NCBI RefSeq assembly: GCF_003254645.1
Contig: NZ_PNFD01000003.1
Location: 496,001 to 560,000 of the forward strand
Direction: 5' to 3'
DNA length: 64,000 bases
Origin: Microbacterium suaedae
GTDB lineage: Bacteria; Actinomycetota; Actinomycetes; Actinomycetales; Microbacteriaceae
The notes beneath the pieces are model-generated. The model saw only the letters and a program-made list of their open reading frames with translations, was not told the origin of the DNA and did not search any database. Shown here piece by piece: positions 56,090-64,000 of the stretch. The position numbers were made by a program, and so were the translations under genes. The stretch's first letter is position 1. Every line of letters begins with the position of its first letter.

Positions 56090-58081
56090 ATGCAGAACCA
56101 CCGCTGGATTCGCACGCCGGAGGGCACCGCCCCGCGCATCTCGTTCGGAGCCGACTACAACCCCGACCAGTGGCCCCGCGAGGTCTGGGACGACGATGTG
56201 CGGCTCATGAAGAAGGCCGGAGTCGACGTCGTGTCGGTCGCGATCTTCTCGTGGGCGAAGCTGCAGCCGGCCGCGGATACGTGGGACTTCGCTTGGCTCG
56301 ATGAGCTGATCGACCTCATGCATGCGAACGGCATCGGCGTCGATCTCGCCACGGCGACCGCGTCGCCGCCGCCGTGGCTGACGATGGCGCATCCCGAGGT
56401 GCTTCCCGTGACGGCGGAGGGGCACACGCTCTCGCAGGGCGCTCGCCAGCACTGGCGCCCCACCTCCCCCGTGTTCCGGGAGCACGCGCTCACGCTCGTC
56501 GAGAAGCTCGCCGAACGGTACGGATCCCACCCGGGCATCGTCGCGTGGCACGTGAACAACGAGCTCGGGTGCCACAACGCGTACGACTACTCCGACGACG
56601 CGGCGCGCGCCTTCCGCGCCTGGCTCCTCGCCCGGTACGAGACGATCGACGGCCTCAACCACGCGTGGGGCACCGCCTTCTGGTCGCAGGCGTACGGATC
56701 CTTCGAGGAGGTCCTGCCGCCCCGCCTCGCGGCCACGTTCCCCAATCCGACGCAGCAGCTCGACTTCCTGCGCTTCTCGTCGGATGCGCTGACGGATCAC
56801 CTCATCGCGGAGCGCGAGATCCTCACGCGCCTCACGCCGGAGATCCCCGTCACGACGAACTTCATGATCGTCGGAGACACTCGCCACGCCGACTACGCGG
56901 CGATGGCGCGCGAGATCGATTTCGTCTCCAACGACCACTATGTGACGCAGGATCGCGACGAGCTCGCCTTCTCGGCCGCGATCACGAGCGGCGTCGCGCG
57001 GCACCGGCCGTGGTTCCTCATGGAGCACTCGACGAGCGCCGTCAACTGGCAGCCCGTCAACCGCCCCAAGCGTCCCGGCGAGCTCGCGCGCGATTCACTG
57101 ACGCACGTCGCCCACGGCGCCGATGCCGTGTGCTTCTTCCAGTGGCGCCAGTCTGAGGCGGGCGCCGAGAAGTATCACTCGGCGATGGTGCCGCATGGCG
57201 GGGAGGACACGCGTCTGTTCCGCGATGTCGTGGAACTCGGCGCGACGCTCCAAAGCCTGGGGGATGTGGTCGGATCCGACCGCGAGCCGGCCGATGTCGC
57301 GATCCTCTTCGACTGGCACTCGTGGTGGGGATCCGAGCTCGACTCACATCCGACCGAGTTGCTGCGCTACCGCCGCGAGGCGCTCGAGTGGTGGACGGCG
57401 CTCGTCGACGCGGGCCTGCGCGTCGACGTGGTGCCGACGGATGCGGATCTCAGCGGCTACCGCATGGTCGTCGCGCCTGTGCTCTACAGCGTCACGTCCG
57501 CGCTGCGCGACAGCCTCGAGGCCTACGTGAAGAGCGGTGGGCACCTCGTGACGACCTACTTCTCGGGCATCGTCGACGAGAACGACCATGTCTGGCTCGG
57601 CGGATACCCGGGTGCTTTCCGCGAACTGCTCGGCGTGCGCGTCGAGGAGTTCCGTCCCCTATACGAGGGCGAGGTGGTTGCTCTCTCGAACGGCGCGAGC
57701 GGATCCGTCTGGAGCGAGCCCGTCGACATCGTCGCCGACGATGTCGAGGTTCTCGCGACGTATGAGCACGACGAGCTCGGCGCCGCGGCGACAAGGCGCC
57801 CCGTGGGATCCGGATCCGCCGCGTACGTGTCGACGCGACTCGGCGTCACGGGGATCGCGACGCTGCTGCCGGAGCTGCTCGCCGGAGCCGGCGTCGCGGC
57901 CGAGCTGCCCGAGGCACTTCACGGCTCGGTGGAGCTTGCGTCGCGCCGCGGAGTGGCGGGGCGAATCGACTTCTACATCAACCGCACGGACGAGGCAGTT
58001 TCACTGGACGGGGTCGAGGGGAACTGGCTGCTCGGCGAACGCCTGCTCCCGCCGCGTGGGGTTGCCGTCGTGAAGGCGTAG
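56090..58081 (+). CDS. Beta-galactosidase (GH42)
   Basis: 663 residues. The GH42 start ISFGADYNPDQWP at 17-29 is followed by the acid/base Glu158 in WHVNNELG and the nucleophile Glu312 in FLMEHSTSAVNW; a C-terminal Greek-key domain ends GVAVVKA. It cleaves beta-linked galactose from lactose or galacto-oligosaccharides. No signal peptide. It is the last gene of the importer operon, so substrates are cleaved after uptake. GGGAG lies before the ATG. Together with GH36 it suggests a system for plant or glycan galactosides. Confidence 0.94.
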   Translation: MQNHRWIRTPEGTAPRISFGADYNPDQWPREVWDDDVRLMKKAGVDVVSVAIFSWAKLQPAADTWDFAWLDELIDLMHANGIGVDLATATASPPPWLTMAHPEVLPVTAEGHTLSQGARQHWRPTSPVFREHALTLVEKLAERYGSHPGIVAWHVNNELGCHNAYDYSDDAARAFRAWLLARYETIDGLNHAWGTAFWSQAYGSFEEVLPPRLAATFPNPTQQLDFLRFSSDALTDHLIAEREILTRLTPEIPVTTNFMIVGDTRHADYAAMAREIDFVSNDHYVTQDRDELAFSAAITSGVARHRPWFLMEHSTSAVNWQPVNRPKRPGELARDSLTHVAHGADAVCFFQWRQSEAGAEKYHSAMVPHGGEDTRLFRDVVELGATLQSLGDVVGSDREPADVAILFDWHSWWGSELDSHPTELLRYRREALEWWTALVDAGLRVDVVPTDADLSGYRMVVAPVLYSVTSALRDSLEAYVKSGGHLVTTYFSGIVDENDHVWLGGYPGAFRELLGVRVEEFRPLYEGEVVALSNGASGSVWSEPVDIVADDVEVLATYEHDELGAAATRRPVGSGSAAYVSTRLGVTGIATLLPELLAGAGVAAELPEALHGSVELASRRGVAGRIDFYINRTDEAVSLDGVEGNWLLGERLLPPRGVAVVKA

Positions 58082-58097
58082 CGTCATTCGGAGATCG

Positions 58098-58136
58098 CCT
58101 CTGCCCGGCCCCCGTTTTCTCGGGGCCGGGCAGAGG
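58098..58136. terminator. Strong hairpin terminator
   Basis: A perfect 15-bp stem (58098-58112 with 58122-58136) with a 9-nt loop, between the convergent GH42 and LuxR genes. No long T-tract. Confidence 0.8.
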
Positions 58137-58169
58137 TGTCTGGAGCGACGTCAACACGGGGTCGACGCG

Positions 58170-60587
58170 TCACCGAGGATCCCGCTCATCCCCGCGCGGT
58201 GCGATGAGGAGCAGACCGGCGGCGGCTGCTCGCGCGATCGCGTCGGTCTCGCTGCGCGCATCGAGTTTCCGATAGATGGCGCGAAGGTGCGCCTTCACGG
58301 TGGCGGGAGAGAGGAACAGGCGTCGCGCCACCTCGCGTCGATCTCCGTATTCGGCGAGTGCGGCGAGGACGGTGATCTGCTGGCGTGTCAGCGCCAGGTC
58401 GCTCCGACGACTGGGATGAGCGCGCAGCACGGCCACCATCTCGATCGCGTCCCGGAGCGACGCCGACGCGGAAGCCGCCAGGAGCGCCGCCCGCTCACTC
58501 GGCGACATCAGGACGAATCCGATGCGCAACTCGTGAGTCTCCACCAGGGTCGTCAACTCGGTAGCGGCGGACGCAAGAGCCTCCTCGTTTGCCATCGCGT
58601 GCGCGAGGCGCGCATCAGCGATGAGCACGAGGTGGTGCTGCAGGGGGGTGCTCGCGGCCCTTCGAGCCTTCGCGAGCCGACGGGCGGCGGACTCGACTCG
58701 ACGGTGGTCGAGGTCGAGCGCTGCGCGGAGAGCCAACGGCACGGCGCCGTCTTCTCGTCCGATCCTGGAGCTGATCACCGGCAGCGGTCCTTCGCCCAGG
58801 AGCTCGAACGTCAGCGAATAGACACGGAGACGTCGAGCGACTGCAGGGTGAGGAGGGCGGTTCAGATGATCGCGAGACGCGATGGCGAACGTCGAGCGAG
58901 CCGTTCCCGCGTGACCGTTCGCGAGGTCGGCGAGGATCCTCCCGAAAAGCGGAATGTCCCAGTTCTCGATCCCGATGGCGGACTCCTGCACGGCCCCGAC
59001 CGTGCGGGATACTTCACAGAGATCGCCCGTCACGATCGCCCTGACGAGACCCGCCACTTTGTCGTTTGCGCGGAGATCTCCGCCCCACCAGACCGTGGGC
59101 CAATCGTCGTCCGACACCTGCTGTGAGAATTCAAGCGATTGGTGGGTGCGGCCTTCGAGGCTGAGGATCAGGGCTTGGAGTGCGCGGACGGAGTTTCGTC
59201 GATGGAGAATCCCGTGGCGAGTGCAGAAGTCGTTGACGAGTTCGAGCAGATCGAGTGAGGCATCTCGATCGCCATTGACCATGAGAGATACGCCGGTCTG
59301 GAACGCGAAATCGGCGAAGGCGTGAGCGAGCTCGTCGTCGAGAGCATCTGCCTCGTAGAGTCGGTGCGCCTCCCGGGCGAATCGCTTGGCGGTCGCATGC
59401 TCTCGAGTCGCGAGGCCCAGCCGCCTGAGGGCATACGTCTCGATGCCGAGGAGCACGAGGCGTTCTGTGTCGGCGACGTCCTCGGGGAGCCGCCCTGACG
59501 CTTCGACGACGGCGTCGAAGTACTCGCGTGGATCGAGATGCGGGAGCGTGGAATGGGAGAGTCGAGTTCCGACCCAGTTCGCCAGGAATACGCTTTCGTG
59601 GATGCGGCGACGCGGCAGAGCGACGATCCGATCGAAGACATCCTCCTGCAGGGTCAGCGCGAACGGGAACAGGCGCAGGCCGAGGTACTCGACGAGCGCC
59701 ACGTCCTCGGCATCGATCGCGAAGAGGAACGCTCGTCTCTGATCCCCGCGGCGCAGGTGCCAGGAGGCGACATCCTGAGAGAGAGCGACACGCCGCTCCG
59801 GCCAGCGACGGCGAAGCAGGTCGAGAGCGTCGCGGCGGATGGTCTCGCGATAGGTGAACGTCAACCCGCCGTGATCATCCTCCGTCCACGCTCCCAGGTC
59901 GGCCACGACGAGAGCCTCGAGAAGGGCGCGGGGGTCCGAGCGCTGCGTCAGCATCGTCGCGAGCTCGACATCCACCGAATCCGGTATGGCGAGTGCGGCG
60001 GCATCCCGCAGTCCCGCCGCGTCGCGGATCGCGTCCTGCAACGAAGTCGGCTTCGTCTCCGAGATCGAAGGGATCCGCGCGGCGTCGCTCGCGTGCGCGA
60101 GGCGAACCGGACGGATCCGGGACGCCGCGTCGAGGTCGACCACGACGTCGTCGGTCTCGCGCACGATCGCCGCGACATGCGGGTGGGCATCGAGCACGGC
60201 CAGCAGTTCCGTGATGACGGAACCCCATCCGCCGTCCGGCCCCGCATCTCCCACGGCGGGGTCGACGACGATCACGACCGCGACATCGACGGCCCCGAAC
60301 GCGCGACGGAGCTGCTCGCGCCGCGACGACGGGTCGCCATGCACCGCGGTGATCGTCTCGACGAGAGTGTCGTCCCCGATCATTCCGCGCGAGTGCATCT
60401 GGGCGATGAGGCGCATCCAGAACCCGTCACCCGAGCGGGGTGGCGCGCCGTCGTCTGCACGGAGGACCGTGGGCAGAGAGAGTGGGCGCAGCCGGCTCAG
60501 CACATCGGCGATCTCACCCTCTCGAACGACGATCAGTCTTGACTGGGCGAGAAAGGAGTCCTGCAGCGTCATCGGGCCGCGCCTCAC
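58170..60587 (-). CDS. Large LuxR-family regulator without P-loop
   Basis: 805 residues. The C-terminus is a LuxR HTH (LTRQQITVLAALAEYGDRREVARRLFLSPATVKAHLRAIYRKL). The rest is helical and similar throughout to the upstream gene (for example RRRWPERR versus RRRWPSVHRR and LVLLGIETYALRRLG versus LVILGIEAYALRRLG), consistent with MalT/LAL-type STAND regulators. However, the N-terminus lacks the GxxxxGKT loop of its neighbour, and the matching region reads RADDGAPPRSG. It probably cannot bind ATP alone. The GTG start overlaps the upstream stop (GTGA); an ATG at 60572 is an alternative. Confidence 0.85.
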   Translation of the reverse strand: MRRGPMTLQDSFLAQSRLIVVREGEIADVLSRLRPLSLPTVLRADDGAPPRSGDGFWMRLIAQMHSRGMIGDDTLVETITAVHGDPSSRREQLRRAFGAVDVAVVIVVDPAVGDAGPDGGWGSVITELLAVLDAHPHVAAIVRETDDVVVDLDAASRIRPVRLAHASDAARIPSISETKPTSLQDAIRDAAGLRDAAALAIPDSVDVELATMLTQRSDPRALLEALVVADLGAWTEDDHGGLTFTYRETIRRDALDLLRRRWPERRVALSQDVASWHLRRGDQRRAFLFAIDAEDVALVEYLGLRLFPFALTLQEDVFDRIVALPRRRIHESVFLANWVGTRLSHSTLPHLDPREYFDAVVEASGRLPEDVADTERLVLLGIETYALRRLGLATREHATAKRFAREAHRLYEADALDDELAHAFADFAFQTGVSLMVNGDRDASLDLLELVNDFCTRHGILHRRNSVRALQALILSLEGRTHQSLEFSQQVSDDDWPTVWWGGDLRANDKVAGLVRAIVTGDLCEVSRTVGAVQESAIGIENWDIPLFGRILADLANGHAGTARSTFAIASRDHLNRPPHPAVARRLRVYSLTFELLGEGPLPVISSRIGREDGAVPLALRAALDLDHRRVESAARRLAKARRAASTPLQHHLVLIADARLAHAMANEEALASAATELTTLVETHELRIGFVLMSPSERAALLAASASASLRDAIEMVAVLRAHPSRRSDLALTRQQITVLAALAEYGDRREVARRLFLSPATVKAHLRAIYRKLDARSETDAIARAAAAGLLLIAPRGDERDPR

Positions 60588-63091
60588 AGAAGCCCCTGGG
60601 CCGCGGCTCTGGCGATCGCTTCGTCTTGGCTGTGGGCGTCGAACTTCCGATAGATCGCGCGAAGGTGCGCTTTGACTGTTCCCGGCGCGAGGAAGAGAGC
60701 GTGTGCCACCGCGCGACGATCGCCTCTCTTCGAGAGCTCTCGAAGCACCCTCAGCTGTGTGGGGGTGAGCTCCGCCGTCGCGAGCGGACGGTCCCTGGCC
60801 GGCGGAGCGGGGACTTTTGAGAAGCCGGAGCTCAGCGAGGACGGGTCGTCCAGTGCGGCGAGAACCTCCGCGCGCTCGTCGTCGGACAGAAGCGAGAAAG
60901 CGATCCTCAGCCCATGATTCGCGTGCAGCAGGTACAGGTGGCTTGCGGCGTTTCGGATGCTGTCAGAGTCTTCGCGATGAACGCCGAGTCGTGCGAGGAC
61001 AGTGAAGACGACATGCTGTTCGAGAGGGGTCTTGACGCGACCGGCGGCCTGCCCCAGTTTCGTCGCGGCGTCGCCGAACATCTTTCGGTCGATGTCGCGG
61101 GCCGCATCCAGGGCGAGTGAGAGCGGACCGCGCTCTGTGGAGCGCTTCGATCGCGACAGAGCCGGCGTCGTCTCACCGAACAAGAGCAGAATCTGCTGCA
61201 AAATCATGAGCCGGTTGACGATTCCCGGGTGAGTCCCGTCTGTCAACTTCCTTCGAACGACCGACTCGAACCGTGTGCGCGCGGCGGTCGTCCTGCCTCT
61301 CGAGAGATCGATGAAGACGTCTCCGATCAGCACGATGTCCCAGTGCTCGGTGACCGGAGCAGTCGGCCGGAACGCAGCGATGGCGCGCTGCAGCGCGAGG
61401 ACATCTCCGCGCGCGAGCTCACGGACGATCCTGGCGAGCAGGAAGTAGCTTCGAGTGTTCCCAGTGAGCCAGACGCGTGGCCAGTCTTCGTCCTCGACGC
61501 GTCGAGCGAGATCGGCGGAGCCATTCGTGTCGCCGGCGATGGCGGAGACATACGACTGCGCGGCGAGGGCAGAGTTGCGGCGATGCCCGATGCGTCGCAG
61601 GGCGCAGAATCGCTCGACGGTGCGGAGGAGTCGTGTCGCCCGCTGCCACTCCTCGCTGTAGATCAGCGTCACCCCGACTTGATAGGCGTAGGTCGCGAAC
61701 GCGTGATCGAGCGACTCATCAAACCGCCCGGCCGCGAGAAGGTTTCGGGCCTGTTCGTCGAATCGGATCGCGGTGCTGCGGGCGTCATCTCCCGCACCCA
61801 GGCGGCGCAGCGCGTACGCCTCGATTCCGAGGATGACGAGCCGCTCCGTCGCGTTCACCTCATCGGAGGAGCGCCGACACGCGGCGACAGCCGCCTCAAA
61901 GAACTCCCGAGCGTCGAGGCCGGGGCGGGCCCCCAGATCGAGTTGTTCTGCCGTCCAGACCGCGAGAAGGGGGTGCTCGCGGAGACGCTCGAACGGGAGA
62001 GACGAGGCGCGGTTGGTGGTCTCGGCGGGCAGGGAGAAAGAGACGGGGAATAGACGCAGTGCGATGCCGCCGATGAGGTCGATATCCTCGCTGTCGATCG
62101 CATAGTCCAGCGCGATGTCGGTGAGTCCCTCATTCGCGAAATGTCGCGCGAGGATCTGGCACGAGCGGCGATGGACTGACGGCCAGCGTCGTCGAAGCAG
62201 ATCGCGGGCCCGAATACGAGTTCCTCCGCGGAACTCGAAGCGTTCGGATCCGAGTGCGTCCTTCACCCAGGTGCCGAGCCCGGCATCGGTGACGTGATCG
62301 AGAAGTTCAGCGGCGCGCGGCCGTCCGACGAGAGCTTCGGCGAGCCGCCTGTCGATGCTGGGAGGGAGCGTCAATGCGCAGATGTCGACCACCGTTGAGG
62401 GGTCCGTGAACGAGCCAGAGAGTTCGCCGACCGAATAGCCGGACTGCGACGATTCCGCCGGTCCGGAGCCAGATTCGGCTGATCCGTCGCAATGTCCCGC
62501 ACTCGCCATGTACTCTGCGAGATCCGTCGTGCTCACGTCTGCGCGCGTGACATTCGCGGAGTCGACGAGGACGTCGACGTCGGTCGCAGCGGTCTCGGCC
62601 AAGACAACCCTGAGGTGCGTGACCTGGTCGAGCAGGTGGGCAATGTCGGCGAGCAATGCGCGGTAGGTGGGGGGATCGATGGCGGCGTGAGCATCGTCCA
62701 CGACCAACACGGACGGGGCTGTGAGCACGGTGAGCATCGTCGCCAGTGCGTCGCGCGCCTCGACGCTCGACGCGCGGATCGCGGTCAGCGTTCGGGAGAG
62801 ATGCTCGTCGGCGATCAGCGCGCGTGAGTGCAGGTGAGTGATCGCTCGTAGCCAGAAACTCGCAGCCGTCCGGGGCGCGGGGGTGGCATCCGGCCACACG
62901 ACGATCTCATCCGAGAGAGCTGACGTCCACGATCGCAAGAGAGACGTCTTTCCTCGTCCATGTCCGGCGCGGATGACGACCAGCCGAGCACCGCCGGTCA
63001 GAGCAGACGGGTAGAGCACTCGACGATCTGTTGTCAACCCGTTCCTCTCGCACTCATAAAGCGACGCTGCCGACGGGAGAATCCCGGCCAC
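60584..63091 (-). CDS. Large LuxR/MalT-like ATP-binding regulator
   Basis: 835 residues from a GTG start. Walker A GHGRGKTS is at residues 43-50 and a Walker B-like LVVDDAHA near 130; the central part is helical with TPR-like repeats, and the LuxR HTH is at the C-terminus (LTPTQLRVLRELSKRGDRRAVAHALFLAPGTVKAHLRAIYRKF). It is a LAL-type STAND regulator that probably switches on ligand and ATP binding. Its paralogue follows with a 4-bp overlap. The nearest divergent gene encodes a secreted DUF6923-like protein, a possible target. Confidence 0.88.
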   Translation of the reverse strand: MAGILPSAASLYECERNGLTTDRRVLYPSALTGGARLVVIRAGHGRGKTSLLRSWTSALSDEIVVWPDATPAPRTAASFWLRAITHLHSRALIADEHLSRTLTAIRASSVEARDALATMLTVLTAPSVLVVDDAHAAIDPPTYRALLADIAHLLDQVTHLRVVLAETAATDVDVLVDSANVTRADVSTTDLAEYMASAGHCDGSAESGSGPAESSQSGYSVGELSGSFTDPSTVVDICALTLPPSIDRRLAEALVGRPRAAELLDHVTDAGLGTWVKDALGSERFEFRGGTRIRARDLLRRRWPSVHRRSCQILARHFANEGLTDIALDYAIDSEDIDLIGGIALRLFPVSFSLPAETTNRASSLPFERLREHPLLAVWTAEQLDLGARPGLDAREFFEAAVAACRRSSDEVNATERLVILGIEAYALRRLGAGDDARSTAIRFDEQARNLLAAGRFDESLDHAFATYAYQVGVTLIYSEEWQRATRLLRTVERFCALRRIGHRRNSALAAQSYVSAIAGDTNGSADLARRVEDEDWPRVWLTGNTRSYFLLARIVRELARGDVLALQRAIAAFRPTAPVTEHWDIVLIGDVFIDLSRGRTTAARTRFESVVRRKLTDGTHPGIVNRLMILQQILLLFGETTPALSRSKRSTERGPLSLALDAARDIDRKMFGDAATKLGQAAGRVKTPLEQHVVFTVLARLGVHREDSDSIRNAASHLYLLHANHGLRIAFSLLSDDERAEVLAALDDPSSLSSGFSKVPAPPARDRPLATAELTPTQLRVLRELSKRGDRRAVAHALFLAPGTVKAHLRAIYRKFDAHSQDEAIARAAAQGLL

Positions 63092-63423
63092 CCGTGATTA
63101 CAGGATATGGAGATGCGGTCACCTCGCGCGCGCGTGAGACTTCGTGGGGCGCTCGGAGCGGGGGTCGCCGGACGAATATGGTCCATGGCTCCCTGCTCAG
63201 GTGCTAATTCCCTCAGCGGGAGTAACCCGAGGGTAATTCTGTGTCGTGGTCTATCGGTGGCGGATGCGTCCGCGATGGACTGTTCGTCCGTACGTACAAG
63301 CTGAGACGACGGTGTCGCGCGTGGTGTCCTTCGTGAGGAGTACCCACCCACGACGACGAGAAGGGGGGATCGACGTGGAGAGTCCCGAGTACACCACGCG
63401 GTCGCAAGACGAGAGGGGGACCC
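63092..63423. promoter_or_regulatory. Divergent control region between LuxR and secreted protein genes
   Basis: 332 bp without a gene, between divergent start codons. It contains several short direct repeats of CTCG/GGGTAA-like text but no operator I can assign. Promoters of both genes must lie here. Confidence 0.5.
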
Positions 63424-64000
63424 ATGAGTTTCCGAAGAGTTGATGTGCGAGGCCGAAGGCGGGAGCCAGGGCGCGCGGCCGATCGTATGGTGATGGGATC
63501 CGGCGGAGTACTTGCCGCTCCCGCCAAGCGCAGCACCGCGATGACGCTCGTGCTCGCGCTGCTGGGCAGCATGCTCGTGGTTGCGAGCACTGTTCTCGGA
63601 GGCTCGCCCGCGAAGGCGGCAGCGGGAGATCCTTTCGATGCTGTGGAGCCGACCGTCTTCATCGCTCAGGACAATCCCACACAGTTGCGTCGTGTGGAGA
63701 CGACCGGCGATGGAAGCTACGATTTCCAGCTCGAGGGTCCAGCGGCTGAAGTGAGTTACAACGCGGTTGGCTACAACGCCGCCGATGGCTACATCTACGG
63801 GATGGTGATCGGGGGCGGAGGGTCTCAGGATATCCCGGCTGGTTCGCTAGTCCGCGTCGGTCAAGAGGGCACCGTAGAACGAGTGGGCACGCAGGTGTAT
63901 GAGCACCCGAACGTTCGGACGTACGGGTGGTTCGTGGGCGAGTTCAATCCGAGCGACGGACTGTATTACGTTGCGGACTCAGTTCAGAACACCGACATGC
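63424..64000 (+). CDS. Secreted DUF6923-like protein, N-terminal part
   Basis: The frame from ATG at 63424 (AGAGGGGG before it) is open to the window end, giving 192 residues. A basic N-region of about 45 residues leads to a hydrophobic stretch MTLVLALLGSMLVVASTVL and an ASPAKAAA-like cleavage site, so it is exported with an unusually long signal. The mature part begins DPFDAVEPTVFIAQDNPTQLRRVET and contains YNAVGYNAADGYIYGMV, the repeat style of DUF6923 beta-propellers in surface proteins. The rest, including any wall anchor, is outside. Function is unknown; adhesion is a guess. Confidence 0.8.
   Translation, partial: MSFRRVDVRGRRREPGRAADRMVMGSGGVLAAPAKRSTAMTLVLALLGSMLVVASTVLGGSPAKAAAGDPFDAVEPTVFIAQDNPTQLRRVETTGDGSYDFQLEGPAAEVSYNAVGYNAADGYIYGMVIGGGGSQDIPAGSLVRVGQEGTVERVGTQVYEHPNVRTYGWFVGEFNPSDGLYYVADSVQNTDM

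Overview
The window is about 64 kb of high-GC actinobacterial chromosome around the replication origin. The order rsmG-jag-yidC-yidD-rnpA-rpmH / dnaA / oriC / dnaN-recF-DUF721-gyrB-gyrA-DUF3566-tRNA-Ile-tRNA-Ala, with parA-parB and trxB-trxA nearby, is the classic actinobacterial origin neighbourhood. Gene content (DUF6328, DUF6226 and DUF3052 proteins, an IS1249-type element, many LacI/ROK sugar regulators) suggests Microbacteriaceae, probably Microbacterium or a close relative. This is inferred from remembered families, not from a database search.

Layout. 1-6615: the end of a LacI regulator, a UvrA-like ATPase, then an ABC importer operon of the TrpXYZ type and a small membrane protein. 6702-14480: a DUF1611 protein and a sugar operon on the minus strand (binding lipoprotein, two permeases, a 46-codon small ORF, a GH13_18 sugar phosphorylase), divergent from a ROK repressor whose probable operator lies inside the operon promoter. 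14500-19860: an accessory stretch with an IS5-type relic, an alpha/beta hydrolase and three copies of all or part of tRNA-Ala(UGC). These copies delimit two islets: one holds a membrane protein, the other an Abi_2/AbiF-type HEPN protein with a structured upstream sequence and a broken IS1249-like element. 19879-33550: the origin core. 33602-37370: a Clp-N/SRPBCC fusion with a coupled HTH protein, an Ada/AlkA-type DNA repair protein and two small enzymes.

37371-44857: a large region between rsmG and parA with almost no genes. It contains 15 clear and two degenerate parS sites (core TTTCACGTGAAA). Twelve of them sit in a degenerate tandem array with a unit of about 290 bp (40124-43332). Most units carry a second short palindrome 16-20 bp after parS. 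The array is preceded by an IS5-family relic and a DUF6226 gene. ParA and ParB follow, and this ParB has an unusually long Ser/Thr/Ala/Lys-rich linker. The expanded, satellite-like centromere next to parAB is the most striking feature of the window.

47177-49322: a small unknown gene, a DUF3052 gene, and trxB-trxA. 49487-58081: a galactoside cluster (GH36 alpha-galactosidase, LacI repressor, ABC importer, GH42 beta-galactosidase) with a visible LacI-type operator. 58170-63091: two tandem paralogous large LuxR regulators, the second of which has lost its P-loop. 63424-64000: the start of a secreted DUF6923-like protein cut by the window end.
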